Origin: Callipepla californica brunnescens | Taxonomy: Eukaryota > Chordata > Aves > Galliformes > Odontophoridae | Assembly: GCA_023055505.1 (NCBI GenBank) | Contig: JALIRH010000004.1 | Location: 19,029,368 to 19,093,367 of the forward strand | Reading direction: 5' to 3' | Length of the DNA: 64,000 bases | Shown here: in pieces, positions 26,701 to 37,000 of the stretch | Layout of the letters: every line of letters begins with the position of its first letter | Numbering within the stretch: the first letter of the stretch is position 1 | The notes under the pieces: model-generated | Databases searched by the model: none | What the model was told of the DNA's origin: nothing | What the model saw: only the letters and a program-made list of their open reading frames with translations | Translations under genes and position numbers: made by a program

Positions 26701-29700
26701 AAGATCTCATAACGCTTTTTTGCAAAAAGAGGGCTGTTAATCCCACTGGTCTGGAAACAATCCAATTTAGATAACTACCTCAATCAATCTTACAGATTTG
26801 TCTAAATGCAGTACCCCACTCTCCAGGCTAAAATACTACGCAGTATTTCTGTGTGCTGTAATACATGACTGAGTCCTCCCTACCTCAGCATTACGTGAAG
26901 CAATCCACGTGTGCACACTCCCCGCTGTCTCTACAATGAGATCATGAACATTAATGTTTCTATGGAATTTAGGGCACAAAGCACAACAGGTGAGAGATTT
27001 ATTAAGGACTTCAGCATGATTCCATTTCCATGAAATCCACGCTACATCAGAGTAGTCAGAAAATAAAGATTCCTAAATTTAAATGCTAACAGATAAATTA
27101 CAAACGTAGTAGTGTAGATCATTTATGTCTTTGCCATTGAATAAATGCATACAAATCATTTAAGGAGACAGGGACAAGACCAGGATAGCTTGATATTGCT
27201 TAACAAAGCTAAATGGAGCTGGTCAGCAGGTGGTCATGACAAGTAAATTTTCAATCATCAGAATAAGATTTTTTTGATAGAAATTAAGGTAAACACACAA
27301 GGTTCATCCCAAGCACGCCAGCTAACACACGGGAAGCCTCAGAAACATACATTAATTTCAAAACTTCTTTACAAATAGCACTACTGGGGGCCCCAAAACT
27401 TCCTGGAGTTCCTCAGATATGGAAATACATAGGAGTTGATGGAAGAGCAGGAAAAGCAAATAACAGAAGCTTCAATTGGGTTGTTTAGTGAATGGTTAGT
27501 CTCCCGGCATAGAGGACAGACCACCTACTAGAGACATACAGCAGCAATAAAATCCTGAAGGCACACACAGCTTGATCTGCAGAAGACATGAAATACAGAT
27601 GTAGCAGAACGGCAAGGGATATTACTTTAATAAAAGTGTAAGAGGACAATCACATCTGTCGCTGGAAGAATTAAGCTTTGAAACGGACAATGTCTTCACG
27701 TGAGCATGCCTGTACAGACACTGCCTGGGCCAGTGTGCCTCTGGGTATTAACAGCAAAGGCTGCCTTTGAATTGAGCTCTCCATCCAGAACTGTCTGCCA
27801 AGGGAAATATGCTATCATTTTGCAGTTAGATGAAGAGGAAAGCTTGTTATCAAAGAAGTGCTCAATTATGGTTACTTAGAGCACTTACCACCCGTGATCC
27901 CTGGGCATTACCAGACCAGAGCAGTTTCTAATTGTGAAGTTTGCTTCTTTGTTGAACACAGAAGAGCACAAGACTTGCTTCTTTATGCATGCAGCTTTCC
28001 ATTAAGTCTTTGCCCTCTGCAGCCAGGAGGTCACCTCCTCCCTCACAGGGCTCCCTCACGCTCACTCATTCCTGTTCCTCTTACATCAGTAGCAAAGCTG
28101 ATGAGTCAGAGAGGCACCAGCGATGTTTAGCTTACATTATGCAGTAAGGAGAGTGGGAATACTTTCCAGTTAATGATCTAGTACAATTTGCTGCAGCAAT
28201 ATGTGGTTGCCTAAAAAACAAAGACTGAACTAAACCAGTAACTACATTTATCATACTCTAAGAACCTGGTGCTAAATCATGCTTCGTAAACATTCAGTAA
28301 GGATGAACCATAAAGTAAGGACTTGATTTTAGGTACAGTTCACCACCAACACATTTAAGTTCAACGTAGTGGTGGAAAGAGCAAGCTGGGGAAACCTTTT
28401 ACATCTGAACAACTGCCAGCCCCATAGCAGGGGGCACTCTGACAAGGTTCTCCTACGTCGTGCAAGATTACCCTAACCTCAGCAATTGGTCTTTCTAGGG
28501 TGCATCATATTTTCTCTCTAATTTGGACCAGAAACTGCATGTTCCTGGCATGGGTTAAATATGGCTATAAAATTGCTTTTTCTGTTTAAACAGAGGCCAA
28601 GAGCTCCATGCTAGCTACAGGCTTACTTCTTTCTTCCAACTGCAGTGAACTATAAGAAGGACCAAAATAAATATTTACAGAAAGCAGAAAGCAAAGACTG
28701 CTGGTTCAAAGGAAAAAGGTAGGTTACAATATTAAGAATTGTTTCCTAGCCTCTAGAGCCACTTGGTAGCAGAACAGACTGGTGGGCAGGCAGATGGTTT
28801 GTTGTCCCTAGGATAATACTGACAATTGCACACTAGCTGTAGAGGAGCTCTGCACCCACTAACTTTTCCTACAGTACAGTGCTGGGTTGTTATGGCACCA
28901 GTGTGCGCTGACAATAAAACCACTTGATTTACGAAGAGTAGGAGCAGCTATCTATAAGTGCCGCTGAATAAAGAAATCCAGGTTCTGCACCCTACTTTTA
29001 GCCTGCTAATTGTCCTTTAAATAAATAAGAATCCACCACTGAAATCTGAGCTTCAGAGATTACTATAAAAAGTAAAACTTGCTGATGAGAGCTCAGGGCA
29101 AAAAAGAATGGTCAGCAAACCCACACTTCCCTCCATAAATAACATGCAACGATACCACAAGAGAAAAAAGATAGAAACACATTAAAAAGTTTACTTAAGT
29201 ACTCCACTCCTCCCACTTCTTTTTCAGTGGACAGACAGCAGGAGAGCAGTGGCAGCTTCTGCCCAAATAACTTCATCAATCCAAACCTGATCAATCTTAG
29301 AGGAGACAGAACCAAGAGGAACAAAAATGGGCTGCCATCTGTGGCTTACAGTACAGCTAAAATTTTGTGAGCAAGCTGACACGCATGTCAGACAAGAGAT
29401 GCATGATACTTTAACAGAGAAGCTTTTGTATCACTCTATATTTATTTTTTATAATCTATACCAAAGAAATATTGATGCCAGGAGCTGCAAGCTGATTTTC
29501 TGTGAAGAATGCTAACAACTATCTCAACAGTTGCTGCACCACACATTAGCATGGCTGCCATAGCATCTTCACAGCGTGACAAAGATTAGCCCTGCCTGAA
29601 ACTACAATTCACTACGAGCAACACACACCTGGAGGTAATTCAGTGCTCTTCAAGCACCTGTTCATTGCAGGGGAGTCGGACTAGATGAACTTTAAAGGTC

Positions 29701-30379
29701 CCTTCGAAAGCTAAAAGTACCATGCCCTGGTACTCCAAAGAGAACAAAAACCATGCTGAACACACAGTGAGGGAAGCTGCCAACAAAACTGTTTAAAATT
29801 TTTTCAGAGTGGGTAGGCTTATCTGGAAATACGCTCATTGATTTTGTGAGGTTAAAGCTTACTCTAGTGAAAGCAACGATAGAAAAGTTGTTTAATACAC
29901 AAGCTCCAGTTTTCCCTTCAATGGACAAACCCAATAGGTTAGTTATTAAAGCATCATCACATCTCTGACAAAACAGACCCAAATGGTGCAATGTTTACAC
30001 CACCTACACAGCAGTCAATCCAAAACTCAAAGTTACAGCCCTTTTTGTTATAAGGCTTCCAAGCGGGCACATCATGATCACTATTTATTAGCATCTGCCC
30101 AGACCATCAGATGAGAAGCCATTGAGTTTCCACCTGGAATTCAGTAGCAGCACCTCTGTTCTCCAGTTAAACCATTGTGCTACTGAGTGCTTCTGCAGAC
30201 AGCCAAAAGAGTGAGAAAAAAATGAGAAGAGTTACAAGTAATAAGAACAAAAAAAATTAAAAACAGAAAGATAAAGATCAAGAGGGAAAGAAAGCCTAAT
30301 AAAAGACAGCTAGGAGATGCAAGAGACAAGTACAGAAAGAAAGGGACACAGGGGAAAGGATGGAAACCATGATATAAGC
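23791..30379. other. Gene-free DNA
   Basis: Nothing recognised apart from the CR1 scrap near 29.7 kb. Several open frames of 60-100 codons have no protein-like features. Confidence 0.55.
29655..29715 (+). mobile_element. CR1 LINE 3' terminal scrap
   Basis: A short segment with a degraded CR1 3' motif: GGAGTCGGACTAGATGAAC followed by TTTAAAGGTCCCTTCGAAAG. This resembles the CR1 end that normally reads TTGGACTAGATGACC then TTTAAAGGTCCCTTCCAAC. Upstream similarity fades at about 29650. Confidence 0.7.
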
Positions 30380-30389
30380 TCAATGCAAG

Positions 30390-31130
30390 AAGGCCAGCAA
30401 CAGTGCAACCAAAAGCAGATCCACCCTCCACGTTCCCCTGCCTCGCTGGGTCCCCTAACTGCTAGGACCAGGCTCCTCCTGCCAGGAGATCCCAGGACAC
30501 TAGAGCCCCTCAGAGCAACCAGGGCCCTGCAAACCACCCCAACGTGAGGCCTGGCTGAGGGCAGGGAGAGCAGAGAGTTGCTCTGGCAACCTCCTGCATA
30601 GCCCAGAAAGACAACCACCACCTCAGCAGCACTAAATCCTCTACAACCCCAACGAGAAGACACAGGTGCCCTCCTCCATGCCTGCCGTGCATGCAGCAGC
30701 CCAGACCCCACAACACGAAACACGCAGTTCAGTTCTACTAACCTAGCTCACGGCATCCACGTTCCACAAGTCACTCCACACACCAAAAGGGAGAGAAAAT
30801 GGAGGAAAAGCAGTGCGTTCCTTCTGCTTCTGAGCCCTCCACAGCTCTCTGAGGACTCAGATGCCCCTGGTTACCTGCCCAGCCACAGCTGCTTCCCCTC
30901 AGCGTGGGGGCCGCCCTCAGGGCAGCTGGTGCCACTGAGGGTGTTCTGGAAAGTTCCACACAGCCCACTCAGCTCTGTGCTGCTTGTTCCACTGGAGCTG
31001 CACGTGGGTGCAGAGGTCAGCAGGGCTCACAGGTGGTCTGCAGAGCCAGGTGGTGGCCACTATCTGCTGACTGCACCTCAACAGAAAGCAAAGAACTTGA
31101 TGTGAAGGAGGAGCAGGTGTTTAAAGCAAC
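30390..31130. other. Locally GC-rich block of unknown role
   Basis: About 740 nt that are visibly richer in G and C than the surrounding AT-rich DNA, with roughly a dozen scattered CpG. A minus-strand frame of 137 codons (30310-30723) starts with ATG but has no recognisable domain or signal peptide. It could be an old repeat, a regulatory element, or a first exon of a neighbouring gene; the sequence does not decide this. Confidence 0.4.
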
Positions 31131-31152
31131 CTTGGTTGATTAGAAGCCTGCA

Positions 31153-31164
31153 CAACATGGCGAC
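31153..31164 (+). promoter_or_regulatory. YY1-like motif beside the GC-rich block
   Basis: CAACATGGCGAC agrees with the YY1 core AANATGGCGNC. YY1 sites of this type often lie near transcription starts, but a single motif is weak evidence. Confidence 0.3.
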
Positions 31165-33584
31165 CACTCAGAGCCAGGGAATGCTTGAGGGGATGGCTTT
31201 GCAGGGGGGCCTCTGGTCAAGATATCTATATATTTCTTTTTTCTTAAGTTTTTGAAAACTAGGGTTAAAGGCCAGTAAATTACCATAAACTTATTTACGC
31301 AAGGGATATCAGACGTAGCCACCTCTGTGAACTGAGGCAATATATCAAATTTCAAAAATAGGAAGAAAACCTACTTTGCCCCCCAGATTCAGTAGAGTTG
31401 GAGGTATAAGCTTGTGGCAAAGATCTGTAAGAACACTGTAGAACTAACTACAAAAGAGCAAATGCTGCCTTTTCTGCTCTGCTGTGCCCAGTGCTGTAAG
31501 AGATATGCCTGTCTGACCCACAGCGCATTTGTACAGCCAAACCTTACAGCTTGTTCCATCAGTAAAAGGCATTCAGGATTTGCCTGATAATAAGTAGCAA
31601 GACAGAAAGCATTAGTAAATAAATGGATTGTTACATTCAACAGCCAACTGGAAGTGGTAACTAAGTACAGTGGAATGCAGCTATGTTAAGGATATAATGC
31701 TTCACGGTTATATTACTGTTTTAAATATCCCAAGCACCACCTTTTAGGCTGGGGTTTTGGATTCTTCCTTGCCTAGCTCTTGCTCCTACAAGTCTCTGTC
31801 CTACCCCTATGAGGAGCACTGCTGCTGAGCTGCCTGTTCCTCTGGGAGCTGCCCCTGCTTAGCAGAAGCAGGCCATACCACTAAACCCAGGCTCTAATCC
31901 AGGGAATTCAAGCCACCTACGTTGTGGAAACGTCACACAAATCAACTGTTTCTTCCAGAGATAATTCTTAGCAATACATCACGTGAAAGTTTACTGAATT
32001 CTCCACATTCTCACATTCTTCAAACACAGAAAGCTCAAACTAAGTTTAAGGGTTTTTTTTTTTTTTTTGTTTTAGTCCCAATTCTGTGGCAAGTGTGAAA
32101 GTTTGTATTAAAACTAGAGAAAGCAATGCCCTCTAGTGTTCTCTGCAGAGAAATCTGGAAGAAGGCTCCCAAAAGCCATCTACATTTATAGCTTGGGGCT
32201 GCTGTACAGTATTAGTCATTGCCAAAGTTTTGAAAGCTTATGGATAACATGCAACATGCTTAAAATGCTCTGCAAATAAGTATGACAGCAGAACTGTTTG
32301 GGACCCCTTCCTCTCTTCCATTTCTTTCAGAATCCCGTCAGAAGATGGAAGTATTTTGTGGGTGTACGCTGATAGCTTGTGGAGCACCTGGAAACAAGAG
32401 AGGACTTATCAATACCTGATCCTTTCCTCTGCAGAGTTCACAAAATAGATGTATTATACCTCCTCTCATTGTCTCCAAATACTATCTATGAACAGTCATT
32501 TGTTTGGGGTTTTTTTTACTGCTTTTCTGTTGACTCAAATCACTAACTTGCACCATGTACACACACATTTGGCACTGTTACTGACTCACCACACCTCACA
32601 GCATGTGGTACTCCCAATATATTGATAAAATGCAAAAAGAGCTATGAAAATGATGGTTTAAACAAAGAGGAGAGCATCCTCACTGTTCCACAAAAACTAC
32701 AGAGCTATCAAAATGTTTATTTACACCCCACATACATTACAAAACTCAGCTTGGCATCACACAAAGGACTGGGAAAGGTTTTTAAAACTGGAGATTAGAA
32801 GAACAAAAGACGAAATCCTTGCTGATGGCAGTTCTTAAAATTTTACTGTGCCATTACTCTCCAAAGACAGCTGCTGGGACTTTAACCATGTAAAATAAAA
32901 ACTTGCATGCATTCAATTGAACTTCTAATCACATCAAATATTCTTAAAATAATTTAGCTATAAAAGTCACTGTTGATCACTTGGTGTTTTATTAAATTAC
33001 ATGCTATGGACCTCAGAAGACTAAATACAGCAATAGAAAAAATAACAATAATGGAAAAAAAAAATTAAAATGACACACCAATTCCACCCATGTCCTATCT
33101 GAAATAGGGACGCAAAAAAGGTGAAACTTATCTTCCAACTTAAGGGGTACTGGTAGAATTAGAAAATTGTCTGATAAGCAGAGAGAACCTTAAGCCTTCA
33201 GGCCAGGCATCACCATGCACCTCTCAAGAGGAATTTATTCATAATAACAATAGAAAAGAAATAAGTTTTGTTCATAAAAGTTCTCCAAACAGAAGCCTGT
33301 CAAGACTGACAGCAGTTCTACAAGAACGACTGGATATAAATGGAACATCCACCTCACTGAGATTACACCTAAAGAGTGAATTCTGAGTTTCACCTGGCAC
33401 ACGTGATGAGCATTTTAGGACATTACATTTGTAGCCCTCATGTTTGTGGCTGCAATACAGTGTTGAGATGTAGAATCCAGGACACACAAAAAGAAAAAAA
33501 TCAAGACAAAGGTCTGGCAAAGACAGATACCACCATAAGAATTCACAATCTCCAGCAAGAATGAATGAAATGTATTTGGTTTTT
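31165..33584. other. Gene-free DNA downstream of RPAP1
   Basis: No supported gene. It is AT-rich, with a T-run at 32053-32068 and several AATAAA hexamers on the minus strand that could serve longer RPAP1 3' ends. Confidence 0.55.
32053..32068 (+). repeat. T homopolymer (16 nt)
   Basis: Sixteen consecutive T, followed by GTTTTAG. No retroelement body was recognised beside it. Confidence 0.9.
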
Positions 33585-33909
33585 TTTTTTCAGTTCTTTT
33601 TGTTTATTCATCAGTCCAACACCTATTAGACACATTCTCACCTCCTCCAGGATGAAGCAGAACAATCTAAATAATGGAAAATGCTCTAGCATTCATAATA
33701 AAGAGACCACATACGCATATCACCATGTCTTGAGGAGATCTGTGCTGTGCAGCAGGGCTGAGAGCACTCAAACATCAGTGTTTCACTTTGCAGAGATACC
33801 AAGAGTGTCAAATAAAGACACTAACAATCTGAAATGTGCATAGTTTCATCAGTGAAGCATAATTTTCTTCTGTTCTTCTCCTTAGCCACCCTCTTGTGCA
33901 AATGTTTGG
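33585..33909 (-). other. RPAP1: RPAP1 3' UTR (predicted)
   Basis: This is the stretch from the stop codon to about 20 nt past the first AATAAA on the minus strand. The end is inferred from the signal position and could be longer, since further AATAAA hexamers exist, for example at 33234-33239. Confidence 0.5.
33603..33608 (-). terminator. RPAP1: Candidate RPAP1 polyadenylation signal AATAAA
   Basis: TTTATT on the plus strand gives AATAAA on the minus strand, about 300 nt after the RPAP1 stop. It is the first canonical hexamer after the stop. Actual cleavage is not visible in sequence alone. Confidence 0.55.
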
Positions 33910-34065
33910 CTATGAGACTAGCACTGGTGCGTTCTCCTTATTTTCTTTCTGCGTCACCATCTGCAGGTACTTGAGTCGTATGGGAGGGAGTTGCTCATAA
34001 AGCTCAAAGCCCAAAGGGCTCTCTGCATTCAGCAGTCTGTAGTAGAGAAGATGCTTTTTCAAGGT
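33910..34065 (-). CDS. RPAP1: RPAP1 last coding exon U (C-terminus and stop)
   Basis: The acceptor is ctctcttcag before ACCTTGA, and the stop is TAG at 33910-33912. It encodes w1256-w1306. [11 protein letters not shown] and [19 protein letters not shown] match human GLRQHLLHYKL and PEGFELYSQLPPLRQHYLQ. The last dozen residues are not conserved with human and contain a tandem KEN sequence (w1295-w1300). Confidence 0.96.
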   Translation of the reverse strand, partial: TLKKHLLYYRLLNAESPLGFELYEQLPPIRLKYLQMVTQKENKENAPVLVS

Positions 34066-37000
34066 CTGAAGAGAGAAACAGCAGCCATTAGGCATGTCTT
34101 AAAAGCACAAATCTTATCTTTCTCCTACGTCTCACACAACACAGTAAACCTGACAGACAACTCTACCATATCCAACATATTTAACTGCAACACCTTCAAT
34201 AGAAGAGCTACAAAAAGTCAGTTTCTTTTGAGAAAGTCTTTTGATTTACATGAGTTCCTCTTCTGAACTGTCTTCTTGACAATCCCTTGCAAGAAGCTCA
34301 AATGGGGTTCTGCGTGGGAACTTATAACAATGGACTGAATGCTGGACACTAAACTTAAAGGGCAAAAATACACAGCTCTGTTACATGAATGATAAACTCT
34401 GACAAGATCTGACATGATAAGGTAGGATGGAAAGGTTCTTTAGAGGGGGAAGCATCCAAATAAATATTATGGGAGTTTGTGCTAGATGCCTGCTCATAGC
34501 TGTGCTAGAACCAGCCCTCTAGGACCTGTCACTATGCAGAAAGAACACGTCTGAGGCAATAAGCATGGAAATAAGAGTGCAAGAGATTCACAGAATCATT
34601 CATCTATGTTCCAGTGGGTTCACTGTGTTGAGTTTAATTGTAACAAGAACTAGGTAACACTATTGGTAGCTACTGCATGTTAAAATCCTGCTGCTAAACT
34701 CCTCATTTTCAAGTCAGCAATGCAGATAAACAAAAATTTCAAAAGTCAAAACGCAAATCTGTATACAAAGCACCTGAAACGTGCCTGAAAAACTCAAACT
34801 TCAGTGGTGCCACTGATCCTTACACATCTTACCTCATCGACCAAGAGCCAAGTCTTTCGCAGCATGCTTTTCCGAGCAGCATCAGCCTCCTAAGAACAAA
34901 GCATATACTTCAATTTATATGGAACAATGCCATCACTGCCCACAGGCCATGCAGCACTCTGGAACAATGCTATACTTATTAAGATGATGGTCCAAAGAGC
35001 AGTTTGTTCTATCAAAAAAGCCTTGAGATGGCAACCACTTGGGTCTACCCTCTCCTCCCCTGACCTGATGATCAGGTAGAATTGCAGATTGCAAGAAGAA
35101 AGAGTGAGTACAAGGAACCAGTGCTGCAGATCCTGAGGCCACAGTTGGGCTCCTGCTTGCTTAACTCAGAGTTATTCAAAAAAGGTGAAAGGGAAAAGCA
35201 CTCCACACCTTTAGATTGCCCCTGGCAGAGGCTAAATCTACTACAGACTCTCTCTGCTTGGTCAGCTCCTTCATTACTCATGCTTCATTCTTTCCTTTTT
35301 TATAGTTGTCCACAGTTGCTAACTTAAAAGCTGTTCCTGTAGGATTGGCTACAATCAGCGCAAGCTTCTTAGGGTAGAATGAACAAAAGTGTCTGTCTAC
35401 TGTCCCTTCAGATCACAGACAATCCTCTACACGTACTTAGAATCTCTGTTTTCAAGTCCAAGCTGTGTGATTCATCAACAAACCACAATGGAAGCTGGGG
35501 AATACCAGGTGCAAAACCCAAAGCTCCCAGTGCTGAAGCACTGACTTACCTGAGTTGTACTGTCTTGTGAGAAAATAAAGCTGTTCACATGGGCTACAGC
35601 CACCACATAAAGAACAGGGCACCAAGTGCTGCGCAGTGCACCTGTGACCAGTGTTCGGAAGTAATGCCGCAGGAGGTTCAGGTTATCCTCAGGGGGGGAA
35701 GTGTATCGCTCAAGAGGCACAGGAAACTGCAAGAAATCCACCCAAAAGGCAACGTTACCTTTTGTGTCAGAATCTAAGTGGTAAGAACTTCACAGCTGTT
35801 AAGGTATGTGCTGCCACAAAACACAATACATTTCAGTGGCACAATCCCCTTTTGGAGGACCATTACTGCCTGTGCTGACTGATGTGACATGCCTTTGACG
35901 AAGTGTCCTCAAGAGCTCTTCAGCGTTATGGATAAGTGTTTTACCAGACAAGTGATGGTACTTGCTTTTTGGCACAGGTAGGAAAAGGTGTTTCGAAGTG
36001 AGAAGACAAAGTGCTTTCAGCAGCACTATATCTTCAGCTAATGTATCAGAGAGACTTAACAACAGCCTATGCGTTTAGCAAGAAAAGGAAAGCAGATATA
36101 CAAGCCAGAGTTACTGCTGCTGTTAAACTAAACTTCCAACATTTTCTGACTTCACTGTCTACCTTAGAAAAATAGGTTAGAAAAGCTTTTAACAACAACT
36201 TTGCTTTGTTCACTTCTTCATTCTCCAGAAGTCCAAATTTTCTTCTTCTCTATTCTCACAAGTTCTCTAGGTCTAATATTCCATATTTCACTTTGAAGCA
36301 TCCTCTTTGCAAATCAACCTATATCACCACTAAGGTAAGTTAAGCATATCTTATGATAAAACAAAGGGGAAAAAAACAGCTTCTCTCTAAAGTGATTTTG
36401 CTCACGTACTTGTGAAGCTATGACAGACAGGGAAGGACTACTGGAAACACCATGAGTACAGAGAGCTTATCTCAAGAAGCAAGCCAGAGAATCGTGGCTT
36501 ACTTGGCTTAACAAACAAAAGCTGATCTGGCCGTAACAACACAGAAAAACTGTCTGCAGGGCCACTACAACCAGAACAAAAGCACTGCAATCACATGAGC
36601 AAGTAAACTGCTCGTTCACAGTTTGAATTTCTTTTTTTTCAAAAGTTGTAATGGACAGTGTCCACTGAACAATCTCACAGCTTGCACCTTCCACATTATA
36701 CGTATTTATCAGCTCTCAAAACTAAGTTTAACAGTTTTCCGGAAAGGATTCTGTAACAAGGACAATCCACAGTTCTCTAGACTTAAAATCAATCACAATG
36801 TTTCCCTCTTCAAGTCCCTGCTTCCCATTAAAAAAAAAAAAAAAGCCAACAGTATACCCTGCTGTAATACTGCTCAATTAAACAAACAAACAAAAAAAAT
36901 AAAACAACACTGCTCTTCGTTTGTGCTTCATTTTACATTCCAAGCACTGGATTTTCCTCAAGAAAAATGAGAACTTGTAAGTGAAGGAAGAATGACTATT

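Noticed and set aside
29692..29991. 99-codon minus-strand open frame with fairly protein-like composition
   Set aside because: No family recognised, overlaps the CR1 scrap at one end, and no good splice context. Left as unsupported.
30310..30723. 137-codon minus-strand open frame in the GC-rich block
   Set aside because: GC-rich DNA has few stops by chance. There is no signal peptide pattern expected of LTK exon 1 and no known domain.
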